Positions 19,332 to 27,441 of a stretch of DNA of 64,000 nt are shown piece by piece; within the stretch, counting starts at the first letter, position 1; every line of letters begins with the position of its first letter. The stretch lies in contig NZ_WNKS01000013.1 in the NCBI RefSeq assembly GCF_009720655.1, forward strand, positions 61,072 through 125,071, given 5' to 3'. The DNA comes from Rhodoblastus acidophilus. GTDB taxonomy: Bacteria > Pseudomonadota > Alphaproteobacteria > Rhizobiales > Beijerinckiaceae. The notes beneath the pieces are model-generated. The model was given only the letters and a program-made list of their open reading frames with translations, had not been told where the DNA came from and ran no database searches. The translations under genes were made by a program, and so were the position numbers.

Positions 19332-19856
19332 TCAAAGGGTCAGGGCCGCACACATCACCGTCTTTGCGCCAACCCGTTCGCGCCAAAGCCGCGCGTCCGC
19401 AAGGGCGACGGGGCGCCCGAACTCCCGGAGGACCGGCGCCGCACCCAAAACTTCGATCTGCGCGAGATCGCGGCGAAAGCCGACGCCCAGCGCCTTCACA
19501 TAGGCTTCCTTGAGCGTCCACAGTTCGTAAAAAGCGTCGATGGGCGCGCCAGTCAGGCGCGTCCGCTCGCGGAGATGCAGGGCGACGTCCGGCGGCTCGA
19601 TCGGCCTGACGATCTCGACATCGACCCCAATCCGCACACTCCGCGCCAACCCGAACAAACAAACATCCTCGCGCGACGAAGACGAAACGCTCCACTCGCC
19701 CGGCGCCCCATCCACCAGCAGCAGTGGCGCGCCAAGCGGGTCATGCGCCAAGCCCAGCCGGCTCCGCGCAACCCCCAAAATCTCGGAGCAAAAATCCAGC
19801 AGAGCGGCGCGGCGGCTTTCCGGTCTGCCGTCGAACAGCCCCAGCCGCGTCAGCAC
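19332..19856 (-). CDS. 4'-phosphopantetheinyl transferase (Sfp type)
   Basis: 174 aa, short for the Sfp group (usually 210-240). The magnesium-binding motif GVDVE (with IVRPIE after it) and the catalytic FYELWTLKEAYVKALGVGF (WxxKEAxxK) are intact. It would move phosphopantetheine from CoA to a carrier protein. GTG start at 19856, one base after the LMW phosphatase stop codon, so it is the last gene of the hisD-UPF0262-phosphatase operon. No PKS or NRPS gene is nearby; the target is unknown. Confidence 0.8.
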   Translation of the reverse strand: MLTRLGLFDGRPESRRAALLDFCSEILGVARSRLGLAHDPLGAPLLLVDGAPGEWSVSSSSREDVCLFGLARSVRIGVDVEIVRPIEPPDVALHLRERTRLTGAPIDAFYELWTLKEAYVKALGVGFRRDLAQIEVLGAAPVLREFGRPVALADARLWRERVGAKTVMCAALTL

Positions 19857-19857
19857 C

Positions 19858-20277
19858 TCAGCGGAACCGCTGTTTTATGCGCGCGAGCAAGCCGTCACGA
19901 ACCTCTCGGAACGCCTCCAGCTTCTGGTCGCGGGCGCCCTCGATCATGGTGGCGTCTTCGGTCGGCCAGAATTCGACGCGAGCGCGCCCATGAAAAAAAT
20001 CTTCCGCCTTGCGCTGCGCGGAGGATGACAGGGCGATCACCAGATCGAATTCGGTGAATTCCAACTCTTCAAAAGTGCGCGGCCAATGGCGGGTGATGTC
20101 GAGGCCGATCTCCTGCATCGCCACCATGGCGAAACCGTCAGTCTCGCCGGCGCGCACGCCCGCCGATTCGATCCGCATTTCCCTGCCGAAATATTTTTTC
20201 GCCATCGCCTCCGCCATCGGCGAGCGCACCGCATTGAGCGTGCAGGTGAACAGCACGGCGCTCGGGCGGGGGCTCAC
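19858..20277 (-). CDS. Low-molecular-weight protein-tyrosine-phosphatase-family protein
   Basis: 139 aa with the CX5R loop at the N-terminus: C12 and R18 in FTCTLNAVRSPMAEA. Asn at the second loop position (TLN) and Ser after Arg are as in the LMW phosphatase / arsenate reductase fold. A C-terminal Asp for general-acid catalysis may lie in FWPTED. Start is a GTG at 20277 that overlaps the UPF0262 stop codon (GTGA). This phosphatase next to hisD and UPF0262 is a conserved alphaproteobacterial arrangement. Confidence 0.85.
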   Translation of the reverse strand: MSPRPSAVLFTCTLNAVRSPMAEAMAKKYFGREMRIESAGVRAGETDGFAMVAMQEIGLDITRHWPRTFEELEFTEFDLVIALSSSAQRKAEDFFHGRARVEFWPTEDATMIEGARDQKLEAFREVRDGLLARIKQRFR

Positions 20278-20762
20278 GCGTCGCCCTTCCAGTGCAGGGC
20301 GGTGACCAGGGTGAACAGGCGCCGAGCGGTGTCGAAATCGCAGTCCACCTTGCCGCGCAACCTTTCCACCAGCAGTTGCGCGCCTTCATTGTGCAGCCCG
20401 CGACGGCCCATGTCGATCGCCTCGATCTGCCCCGGGCTCGCCGTGCGGATCGCGGCGAAATAGCTCTCGCAGATCATGAAATAATCCTTGAGAATGCGGC
20501 GGAACGGGCTGAGCGAGAGGATATGGACGATCACCCGCTCGCCCGCCTGATCCGAAATGTTGAGCGCGAGTTTCGAGTCGATCATCCCGATGCGCAACTG
20601 GTAGGGGCCGCGATCCTGGCCCGGCAGGGCAAAGGAATTGTCCTCGATCAGGTCGTAGATCGCGATGGCGCGTTCGTGCTCCTGGTCGGCCGAGCCCCGC
20701 CCGATCGATTCCTCGTCGAGAGTGATGGCGATCAGGCGATTGCGTCGCTCGCTGACCGTCAT
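20274..20762 (-). CDS. UPF0262 family protein
   Basis: 162 aa, cytoplasmic, with the family's conserved start (RLIAITLDEESIGRGSADQEHERAIAIYDLIEDN) and the FRRILKDYFMICESYFAAI helix. Function is unknown. It is linked by ATGA overlap to hisD upstream and by GTGA overlap to the phosphatase downstream, the standard alphaproteobacterial order. Confidence 0.88.
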   Translation of the reverse strand: MTVSERRNRLIAITLDEESIGRGSADQEHERAIAIYDLIEDNSFALPGQDRGPYQLRIGMIDSKLALNISDQAGERVIVHILSLSPFRRILKDYFMICESYFAAIRTASPGQIEAIDMGRRGLHNEGAQLLVERLRGKVDCDFDTARRLFTLVTALHWKGDA

Positions 20763-22054
20763 CGCGCCTCCAGCCGCAGCGCCACCGACAACGCATGGGC
20801 GTCAAGATTTTCCGCCTTGCCCAGCGTGACGGCGGCGGGGCCGATTTTTTGCAGCGACTCCGCCGAACATTTCAGAATTGACGTGCGCTTCATGAAATCC
20901 AGCACATTCAGACCGGACGAAAAACGCGCCGAACGGGCGGTCGGCAGCACGTGATTGCTGCCGCCGACATAATCACCGACGGCCTCCGGCGTGTAGGCGC
21001 CAATGAACAGCGCCCCGGCGTTGCGCACCCGCGCCGCCAGCTCTTCGGCGTTTTCCGCCATGATCTCCAGATGCTCGGCGGCGATGCGGTCGGCGAGCGG
21101 GATGGACTCGGCGAGGGTCTTCACCACGATCACCGCCCCCAGCTCACGCCAGCTCTTTTCGGCGATTTTTTTTCGCGGAAGCGTCTGCAAGCGCGCCTCG
21201 ACAGCGGCTTCGACCGCATCGGCCAAAGCCGGGTCGTCGGTGATAAGGATGCTCTGCGCCGCCGTGTCGTGCTCGGCTTGGGCCAGCAGATCGATGGCGA
21301 TCCATTCGGGATTGGCCGTCTTGTCGGCGAGAATCAAGACTTCGGAGGGGCCGGCGATCATGTCGATGCCACATTGCCCGAACACGCGGCGCTTGGCGGC
21401 GGCGACATAGGCGTTGCCCGGCCCGACGATCTTGGCCACCGGCGCGATGGTCTTGGTGCCGTAAGCCAGCGCGGCGACGGCCTGGGCGCCGCCGACGCGA
21501 TAGATCTCGTCGACGCCTGCCAAATGCGCCGCCGCCAGCACCAGTGGCGAAATTTTTCCGTCCGGCGCGGGCGCGACCATGACAAGGCGCTCGACGCCCG
21601 CCACTTTTGCGGGCAGCGCGTTCATCAGGACGGAGGACGGGTACGAGGCGGTGCCGCCGGGCACATAAAGACCAGCAGAATCCACCGCGCTCCAGCGCCA
21701 GCCGAGTTCGACGCCAGCGTCGTCGGTGAAGCGCAGGTCCGACGGTTTTTGTTTTTCGTGGAACACGGCGATGCGGTCGCGCGCCAGTTTTAATGCGTCG
21801 ATCTGGTCCTGCGGACAGGCGGCGACGGCGGCCTCGATCTCCTCGCGGGTGAAGCGCAAAGTCTCTGGCGTCAATTCGATCCGGTCGAATTTCTTCGAAA
21901 AATCGATGAGAGCCTCGTCGCCGCGCGCCAAAACCTCGGCGATGATGTCGCGCACCGTATGGTCGACATCCTCCGAGGTTTCGCGCTTCATGTGCAGCAG
22001 CGCTTCAAATTCTCTCGGGAAACTCTCGGCGGCGGCGTCAAGCCTGAACGGCAT
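20759..22054 (-). CDS. hisD: Histidinol dehydrogenase HisD
   Basis: 431 aa. Catalyses the last two steps of histidine synthesis, L-histidinol to L-histidine with two NAD+. Motifs seen: YVPGGTASYPSSVLMNALPAKVAGV (NAD site), GPGNAYVAAAKRRVFG, DMIAGPSEVLI, and LLAQAEHDTAAQ with the zinc-binding Gln/His; AEHLEIM and GGSNHVLPT carry the catalytic Glu/His pair. The ATG at 22054 (MPFRLD) matches the family start; the longer frame to 22132 is not supported. First gene of a four-gene operon. Confidence 0.95.
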   Translation of the reverse strand: MPFRLDAAAESFPREFEALLHMKRETSEDVDHTVRDIIAEVLARGDEALIDFSKKFDRIELTPETLRFTREEIEAAVAACPQDQIDALKLARDRIAVFHEKQKPSDLRFTDDAGVELGWRWSAVDSAGLYVPGGTASYPSSVLMNALPAKVAGVERLVMVAPAPDGKISPLVLAAAHLAGVDEIYRVGGAQAVAALAYGTKTIAPVAKIVGPGNAYVAAAKRRVFGQCGIDMIAGPSEVLILADKTANPEWIAIDLLAQAEHDTAAQSILITDDPALADAVEAAVEARLQTLPRKKIAEKSWRELGAVIVVKTLAESIPLADRIAAEHLEIMAENAEELAARVRNAGALFIGAYTPEAVGDYVGGSNHVLPTARSARFSSGLNVLDFMKRTSILKCSAESLQKIGPAAVTLGKAENLDAHALSVALRLEAR

Positions 22055-22269
22055 TTTGGGGCTCCGGCAGATCAAAGAGCCGAATTGGGCGCGCGGGCAA
22101 ATTTTGTCAAGCTTTACGGCCACCGGCTTCACGTCGAAAACCTCGCCGCTTAACCTAAGGAAGGCATAAGTTTCAATTCGCTCGGCGCTGGCGCAAACTT
22201 TCGCAAGCCGCCCTCGTTGAGCGCATCAAGCAGGCGCGAAAAAAGATCGCCTGCACATCGGAGGAAAGC

Positions 22270-22599
22270 ATGACCGTTTATCTCATTGCGCAAGTCAAAG
22301 TCACCGACGACGCCTGGATTCCGACCTATGCCGAAAAGGTTCACGACATCGCCGCGAAACATGGCGGCAAATACCTTTCGCGCAGCGGCAGGATCACGCC
22401 CATCGAAGGCCCCCAGCCCGATCTGTCGCTGGTCGCCCTGATCCAGTTTCCGAGCCTCGACGACCTCAAGGGTTTTGTGAACGACCCCGACTACGCGTCC
22501 TTCGCCAAGGCGCGGCAGGATGGAACGCACAGCACGTTCTTCGCCATCGACGACACCGACGCGGCGGGAACCATCCCCTATTTGGGCAAGGGCGGCTGA
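22270..22599 (+). CDS. DUF1330 family protein
   Basis: 109 aa, a ferredoxin-like dimeric alpha+beta barrel fold. Recognised by MTVYLIAQVKVTDDAWIPTYAEK, the central GGKYLSRSGRITPIEG, and IQFPSLDDLKGFVNDPDY. ATG at 22270 with GGAGG six bases upstream (22260-22264). The biochemical role of DUF1330 is not established. Monocistronic: diverges from hisD and is closed by a terminator. Confidence 0.85.
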   Translation: MTVYLIAQVKVTDDAWIPTYAEKVHDIAAKHGGKYLSRSGRITPIEGPQPDLSLVALIQFPSLDDLKGFVNDPDYASFAKARQDGTHSTFFAIDDTDAAGTIPYLGKGG

Positions 22600-22607
22600 T
22601 CCGACGG

Positions 22608-22649
22608 AAAAAAGCGAGCGTTGCGTGGCCCCAGACCACCACGCAACGC
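22608..22649 (-). terminator. Intrinsic terminator between DUF1330 and DUF2948 genes
   Basis: Eleven-base-pair perfect stem GCGTTGCGTGG/CCACGCAACGC (22618-22628 with 22639-22649). On the minus strand the stem is followed, four bases later, by T6 (A6 at 22608-22613 on +), so it best fits the DUF2948 gene; it can also stop DUF1330 transcription. Confidence 0.8.
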
Positions 22650-22656
22650 CATCGCT

Positions 22657-23088
22657 TCAGGGCGCCCGCCTCTCATGCTCCGGCGCATGCTTGCACGGCC
22701 AACGCGGACCGAGGTCGGCGAGACGCGCCTCGATGCATTCGACATCCAGCTTGACGGCGCAGCCGCCGGAGAAGGTGAGGATGATCTCGCCCGAGGGGGC
22801 GTCTCCGGGAACGAAGGCGATGGACAGCAGGTTCAGAATGTCTTCAGGCCGGTCCTGGCAAAAACCGTGCAGCGCGGCCTTGCGCACATGCTCGAAATGC
22901 AGCCCCGCCTGCACCCGCAGATGCGCTTCGGCGCGCACCCAGTCGAAACGGTGCAGCGCGAGGATGAAACGCCGCTCTTTCGGCTGGTAGAGCATGTCGC
23001 CGACATGCAGGACGGCGTCCTGCGTGTGGGCAGAGAGCACGGCGAGATCGTCCTCGTCCATGGCCATGAGACGCAGTTCGCCGGTCAT
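22657..23088 (-). CDS. DUF2948 family protein
   Basis: 143 aa, cytoplasmic. The DEDDLAVLSAHTQDAVLHVGDMLYQPKERRFILALHRFDW segment is the family signature. ATG at 23088 (MTGELRL) is preferred to an upstream TTG. In many alphaproteobacteria DUF2948 lies with murA and hisD-UPF0262; here it is separated from hisD by the DUF1330 gene, so the block has been partly rearranged. Function is unknown. Confidence 0.85.
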   Translation of the reverse strand: MTGELRLMAMDEDDLAVLSAHTQDAVLHVGDMLYQPKERRFILALHRFDWVRAEAHLRVQAGLHFEHVRKAALHGFCQDRPEDILNLLSIAFVPGDAPSGEIILTFSGGCAVKLDVECIEARLADLGPRWPCKHAPEHERRAP

Positions 23089-23144
23089 CGCTTCCCCCAA
23101 GCTTTCATCAGGGAGATAGGACGGGTGCGGCGGCGATACAAGAA

Positions 23145-23906
23145 TCAGCGCTCGAACAGGCTGTCAAAAAATCCGGTTTGCTGCTGCGGCGGCGAGGCCA
23201 GGGTCGGCGTCTCCTGCGACGCGGCCGCCTCGGGCTTGACCGGCGGCGAATGGGCGTGACGCATCGCGCCGAGCATGTTCTTCGACTTTGCCGTGTAGTA
23301 ATAGCCGGCGGCGTAGAGCGTCACTGCACGGTTCATGTCGCCGTCGGCGAGCGCCCAGGCGTTGGCGAGATAGGGCGTTGCATAGGCCAGATTGGTTTCC
23401 GCGTCGAGAAGGCCCTTTGCGCCGCCCTTGTAACCCATGCCGCGCGCGGTGGCGTGGGTGATCTGCATCAGTCCGTAATAGCGGCGGTGGACCACCCCCG
23501 GATGATATTTGCTCTCGCGCATGATGATGCGGTGGAGAAGCGCCAGCGGCACGCCATGGCGCGCGGCGTATTTGCGGGTGAGATCGGCGAGGCCGGCCTT
23601 TTCGGCGGCGGTGAACCCGTCAGGGTCGGGTTCGGCGGCTTTGTCCGGACGCGGCTTGAACGGCGGCGGCGGGGGCGGATCGATCCGGGCTTCCGCTGGC
23701 GGCGCGACATCGGCAGGCGCGGATGGGGCTACGCTGGGCCTGAGTTCGACCACAGCCGGCTGATCGGCTCCAGGCGCGGTTTCGGGCGGGTCGCTCGGAA
23801 AGGCCGGGCGCGGCGGCGGCGCGGGCGGATGGTCGGGCAGACCACCGGCAAGGGCGGGGCTTGCAAGGGCGAACAGGGCGAGGGCGCGGGTCAGAGCTTG
23901 AGCCAT
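23145..23906 (-). CDS. Lytic transglycosylase, SLT domain
   Basis: 253 aa. Signal peptide (MAQALTRALALFALASPALAGG), a Pro-rich linker (about 20-110) and a C-terminal SLT (soluble lytic transglycosylase) domain. The catalytic Glu is in HRIIMRESKYHPG, followed by YYGLMQITHATARGMGY, the GLMQ motif of family 1, and ANLAYATPYL-type (here ETNLAYATPYLANAW) and LYAAGYYYTAK. It cleaves peptidoglycan glycan strands in the periplasm. Start is ATG at 23906; a GTG two codons earlier is in frame. Confidence 0.88.
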   Translation of the reverse strand: MAQALTRALALFALASPALAGGLPDHPPAPPPRPAFPSDPPETAPGADQPAVVELRPSVAPSAPADVAPPAEARIDPPPPPPFKPRPDKAAEPDPDGFTAAEKAGLADLTRKYAARHGVPLALLHRIIMRESKYHPGVVHRRYYGLMQITHATARGMGYKGGAKGLLDAETNLAYATPYLANAWALADGDMNRAVTLYAAGYYYTAKSKNMLGAMRHAHSPPVKPEAAASQETPTLASPPQQQTGFFDSLFER

Positions 23907-23970
23907 GCCCACTGTCTGCCGCTAAATTGTGGCGAAGGCAAGAAGCGAAGGTCATGCTGGTTTACGCGCA

Positions 23971-24741
23971 TCACACCTGCGCGACAAAGAACAACCTCGG
24001 GTAGTGCAACAAAACCTTGCCGTCGTCCTGCGCCAGATAGGCCATCTCCAGTTCGCGGCGGTAATGCGCCAGAAAGGCGGCGCTTTCCGCGTCTTCGAGC
24101 CGGTCGAGGAACGGCAGCAGCGCCGAGCCGGCGAACCAGTCGATCACCGCGTCATGACCGTCCAGCGGATGCACGTAAGTGGTCTGCCAGAGGTCGATGG
24201 CGCGCACATGCCGGGACAGCCAAGCGTAATAATCGTCGATGGAGCCGATGGCGGCGCGGCTTTTTGCAATGGGCGCCAGTTTTTCCATCCAGGGACCATC
24301 CACCGCCACCATGCGCATCAGGGCATGGGCGGGGTCCTGCAGCACGTTCGGCATCTGCACAGCGAGCACGCCGCCGGGATTGAGGAAGGACAGGAGTTTT
24401 GGCAGCAGGCGGTCGTGGTCCGGCGCGAAATGCAGGGCGGCGTTCGCAAAAATCAGGTCGACATTGGTTTCCGGCGTCCAGTTCGCCAAATCGGCCTCGA
24501 CGAAGCGCGCCCCCGGCAAACGCTCGCGCGCCGCCCTGATCATGCCGGGCGAGCGGTCTATGCCCAAAATGTCGCCGCAACGGTAGTAGAGCGACAGGAT
24601 GGCGGCGCTGTTGCCGGGGCCGCAGCCGAGATCGACGATTTTGCGCGGCGCCAGCGGCGGCACGCGCGACAGAAGGTCGCGCGCGGCTTGCGCCCGCTCG
24701 CGCTCGAATTTCAGATAAAGGGTTGAGTCCCAATCGCGCAT
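23971..24741 (-). CDS. tam: Trans-aconitate 2-methyltransferase
   Basis: 256 aa. SAM-dependent methyltransferase that detoxifies trans-aconitate, an inhibitor of aconitase. The N-terminus MRDWDSTLYLKFERERAQAARDLL is the Tam signature, motif I is IVDLGCGPGNSAAIL, and the acidic loop is LGIDRSPGMIRAAR. FANAALHFAPDH and QMPNVLQDPAHALMR are also family-specific. It begins close after the small repeat-containing frame downstream of the ABC permease. Confidence 0.9.
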   Translation of the reverse strand: MRDWDSTLYLKFERERAQAARDLLSRVPPLAPRKIVDLGCGPGNSAAILSLYYRCGDILGIDRSPGMIRAARERLPGARFVEADLANWTPETNVDLIFANAALHFAPDHDRLLPKLLSFLNPGGVLAVQMPNVLQDPAHALMRMVAVDGPWMEKLAPIAKSRAAIGSIDDYYAWLSRHVRAIDLWQTTYVHPLDGHDAVIDWFAGSALLPFLDRLEDAESAAFLAHYRRELEMAYLAQDDGKVLLHYPRLFFVAQV

Positions 24742-24747
24742 GGGCAT

Positions 24748-24930
24748 TTATTGCCGGGAAGCGGGACAGAAGTCTAGCAAAATAGTAGGTTTGTTCAGAT
24801 CAAGCCGCGGCGCTCCTGTCTCATGCCGCGGCGCTCCTTGTCTCAGGCGGCGACGCTCTTTGCTCATGCTGCGACGCTCTTTGCTCATGCTGCGGCGCTC
24901 TTTGCTCATGCAGCGGCGCTCTTTGCTCAT
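24748..24930 (-). CDS. Possible small ORF made of MSKERR heptapeptide repeats
   Basis: 60-codon frame whose ATG overlaps the permease stop codon (ATGA at 24927-24930). It translates to four tandem heptads (MSKERRC, MSKERRS, MSKERRS, MSKERRR), then a tail with GAPRHETGAPR. The frame is the in-phase reading of a 21-bp DNA repeat. Each heptad begins with its own ATG. Whether it is translated is unknown; it may be only a byproduct of repeat expansion. No ribosome-binding site was recognised. Confidence 0.3.
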   Translation of the reverse strand: MSKERRCMSKERRSMSKERRSMSKERRRLRQGAPRHETGAPRLDLNKPTILLDFCPASRQ

Positions 24931-24935
24931 GCTGC
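24809..24935. repeat. 21-bp tandem repeat at the 3' end of the ABC permease gene
   Basis: Four near-identical 21-bp units (GACGCTCTTTGCTCATGCTGC type) at 24852-24935, preceded by two degenerate units at 24809-24851. The last unit overlaps the permease stop codon. Unit length is a multiple of three, so the minus-strand reading frame is preserved. Confidence 0.85.
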
Positions 24936-25742
24936 GGCGCCTGGCGCGCCCCTCAACGCCATCAGGCCGCGCGAGGGGTCGTAGGCCACCAGCGCGCCCA
25001 GCATGAAGACCAAGGTGCAGCCGAACACCACGGCGAAGGCGAGCGGATTGAACTGGTTGTAAAGCGCGAAGCGGATCAGTTCGACGGCGTGGGTGAACGG
25101 ATTGATTTGGCAGATGAAATAGACCCAGGGACTGCCCTCCTTCACGCGCCACAGCGGATAAAGCGCGGAGGAGGCGAAAAACATCGGGAAGATGACAAAA
25201 TTCATCACGCCGGCGAAATTTTCGAGCTGCTTGATCAGCGACGACAGCAGCATGCCCAGCGCGCCCAACATTAGCCCGACGAGCAGGAAAGCTGGCAGCA
25301 CGGTCAGATATCCCAGCGGCGGCGGCTCGATGTCCCACAGCCAGGCGATCAGCAAATAGGCGTAGCATTGCAGCACGGAGACCAAGGTGCCCGCGATCAG
25401 CTTTCCAAACAGCAGGAACCAACGGGGAAAAGGCGACAGCAGCAGCACCCGCATATTGCCCATCTCACGATCATAAACCATCGACAGCGAAGACTGCATG
25501 CCGTTGAACAGCTGGATCATCGCCAGCAGGCCAGGCGTGATGTAGACCTCGTAGAGGATGTAGGTTTCATAGGGCGGGATGATGGAAATGCCCAGAACCT
25601 GACGAAAGCCGGCGGCGAAGATGAACAGCCAGACCAGCGGGCGCACCAAAGCGGAGACAAAACGCTCGCGCTGGTGCAGGAAGCGCAGGCCTTCGCGCCA
25701 GACGATGCCTTTCAGGCAGATGGCGTAAGCCGCGAGCGTCAT
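24927..25742 (-). CDS. ABC-2 type permease of the PQQ-alcohol-dehydrogenase-associated ABC system
   Basis: 271 aa with about six transmembrane helices of the ABC-2 (NodJ/NatB-like) type. Segments WLFIFAAGFRQVLGI, LLLSPFPRWFLLFGKLIAGT and WVYFICQINPFTHAVELIRFALY are characteristic of the permease found beside PQQ-dependent alcohol dehydrogenases. ATG at 25742 overlaps the ATPase stop codon (ATGA). It would pair with the ATPase as an exporter-type ABC core. The gene ends inside a 21-bp tandem repeat, so its C-terminus (GAPGAAA) may have been altered by repeat expansion. Confidence 0.85.
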   Translation of the reverse strand: MTLAAYAICLKGIVWREGLRFLHQRERFVSALVRPLVWLFIFAAGFRQVLGISIIPPYETYILYEVYITPGLLAMIQLFNGMQSSLSMVYDREMGNMRVLLLSPFPRWFLLFGKLIAGTLVSVLQCYAYLLIAWLWDIEPPPLGYLTVLPAFLLVGLMLGALGMLLSSLIKQLENFAGVMNFVIFPMFFASSALYPLWRVKEGSPWVYFICQINPFTHAVELIRFALYNQFNPLAFAVVFGCTLVFMLGALVAYDPSRGLMALRGAPGAAA

Positions 25743-26476
25743 GGCGCCCCCTCCCCGATCAAGCGCACGAAAGCGTCTTTTATGTCCGTCGCGCCGGTTT
25801 GCTCCAGCAGGCTCCGAACTGAGCCGTTCGCGCGCACAAAACCCTTGTGCAGCACGATGACGTCATCAGTCTCGAAGACCTCGTCGGTGAGATGGGTGGC
25901 CCACAGCACGCTCATGCCCTCGCTCGCGATCAACCCGCGCACCAGTTTCAAAATGTCCGCGCGGGCGCCGATGTCCAGGCCGACGGTCGGCTCGTCGAGC
26001 ACCAGCAGGCGCGGCCGGTGCAGCAGGGCGCGGGCGATTTCGACGCGGCGCATCTGCCCGCCGGAGAGATTGCGCACTTTGTCCCCGGCGCGGTCGGCGA
26101 GTTGGACGGCGGCGAGCAAGTCCTGGGTGCGCGCATTCGCCTGCGCCTTGCCAATGCCGTGCAGCGCGGCGTGGTAGTAAAAATTCTGCGCGACGGTCAG
26201 GTCGAGGTCGAGCGTGCGCGACTGGAACACCACCCCCAATTGCGCCAGCGCTTTTCGCGGTTCACGCTGGAGATCGCAGCCCATCACGGCGAGCGATCCG
26301 CGTCGCAGCGCGAACAGCCGCGTCACCAGCGAAAACAGCGTGCTTTTTCCAGCCCCATTCAGGCCGAGCAGCACGCAAAACGCGCCCCGGGCGACGGAAA
26401 AGCTCACATCGTCAAGCGCTTTTCGCGCGCCATAGCTGTGCGAGACGTTGCGCGCCTCCAGCGCCGGCGCCGTCAT
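25739..26476 (-). CDS. ABC transporter ATP-binding protein (PQQ-associated system)
   Basis: 245 aa, single nucleotide-binding domain. Walker A LLGLNGAGKST, Q-loop VVFQSRTLDLDLTV, signature NLSGGQMRRVEIARALLHRP and Walker B LLVLDEPTVGLD, then the H-loop in LWATHLTDE. ATG at 26476 overlaps the stop of the beta-propeller gene (ATGA); the frame upstream of it (to 26509) lies inside that gene. Partner of the permease at 24927. Confidence 0.92.
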   Translation of the reverse strand: MTAPALEARNVSHSYGARKALDDVSFSVARGAFCVLLGLNGAGKSTLFSLVTRLFALRRGSLAVMGCDLQREPRKALAQLGVVFQSRTLDLDLTVAQNFYYHAALHGIGKAQANARTQDLLAAVQLADRAGDKVRNLSGGQMRRVEIARALLHRPRLLVLDEPTVGLDIGARADILKLVRGLIASEGMSVLWATHLTDEVFETDDVIVLHKGFVRANGSVRSLLEQTGATDIKDAFVRLIGEGAP

Positions 26477-27441
26477 GGTTTCGAAGGCCCCGGAATCACC
26501 AGTTCCCACGGCGATTCTCCCACCTGAATCGATCTTACGACCTTCAACGCGCTAACATCGATGACCGAAACATCGTTCGAAATGCCGTTGGCGGTCAGCA
26601 GGAACTTGTCGTCCGGCGTAAGGGCGGCGTGCCAAACGCGCTGGCCCACCAACAAATATTTGAGCACTTTTCGCGACTTCACGTCGACCGCCGCGATGCG
26701 GTTGGCGGGGCCGAGCGAGATGAAGGCGAGCTTGCCGTCACGGCTCATGTTGACGCCAATCGGCTGGATGTTTTCGGCGCGAAGTCCGGGAATCTCGAAC
26801 CTTATGCGCTCGACAATTTTTCTCGTTTCCGCGTCGATGATGCAGATCGTACCGCCAATTTCCGTGGAAACCCAGACCTCCTTGCCGTCAGGCGTGAAGG
26901 CGGCCATGCGCGGACGCGCGTCCACCAGCACATTGGCCAAAATTTTTCGCCTCTCCGCGTCGACGAAATGCGCCATATTGGTGGTTTCGGTGGTGGCGAC
27001 GATGGTTTTTCCGTCCGGGCTCACCGCCAGCCCCTCGGGCTCGACGCCAAGCCGCGCCCCGCCAAGACGCTCCTTGGTCTCCAGATTGAAGAAGGTCAGG
27101 GTGTTGCTGTCCTCGTTGGTGACATAAAGGGTTTTGCCATCAGGCGAAATATCGAGCCGCTCGGGGTCGCGCCCCGCGTCAAATTCGCCAGATACCGCCA
27201 GGGTCTGGGTATCGATGGCGGCGATTCTGTCGATGTCGCCCAGCGCGACGAAAACCGTTTTCTGGTCGGGGGTGACGACCAATCCGCGCGGGCGCTGGCC
27301 CACCGGAATCGTCTTCTTCAGCATCATCGACTCGACGTCGATGACGGAAATGGTATTGCCCTTCTCATTGCTGACGAAGGCGTCGGTGGCGAAGGCGGGA
27401 CCAGCCGCAAGAAGCGCGAGGACGAAGGCGCAACGGCTCAT
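26473..27441 (-). CDS. YVTN-family beta-propeller protein (PQQ-associated)
   Basis: 322 aa. Signal peptide (MSRCAFVLALLAAGPAFA) and seven or so repeats of about 42 residues carrying VSNEKGNTISVIDVES, SPDGKTLYVTNEDSNTL and similar YVTN motifs, giving a periplasmic beta-propeller. In PQQ-dependent alcohol oxidation clusters such a propeller is encoded with the ABC transporter. The ATG at 27441 overlaps the stop codon of the substrate-binding gene; the frame is open to 27453. Ligand is unknown; a lanthanide, PQQ or protein partner are possibilities. Confidence 0.87.
   Translation of the reverse strand: MSRCAFVLALLAAGPAFATDAFVSNEKGNTISVIDVESMMLKKTIPVGQRPRGLVVTPDQKTVFVALGDIDRIAAIDTQTLAVSGEFDAGRDPERLDISPDGKTLYVTNEDSNTLTFFNLETKERLGGARLGVEPEGLAVSPDGKTIVATTETTNMAHFVDAERRKILANVLVDARPRMAAFTPDGKEVWVSTEIGGTICIIDAETRKIVERIRFEIPGLRAENIQPIGVNMSRDGKLAFISLGPANRIAAVDVKSRKVLKYLLVGQRVWHAALTPDDKFLLTANGISNDVSVIDVSALKVVRSIQVGESPWELVIPGPSKP

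Noticed and set aside
24809..24935. CRISPR array
   Set aside because: Units are contiguous without spacers and the period is 21 bp; it is a tandem repeat, not a CRISPR.
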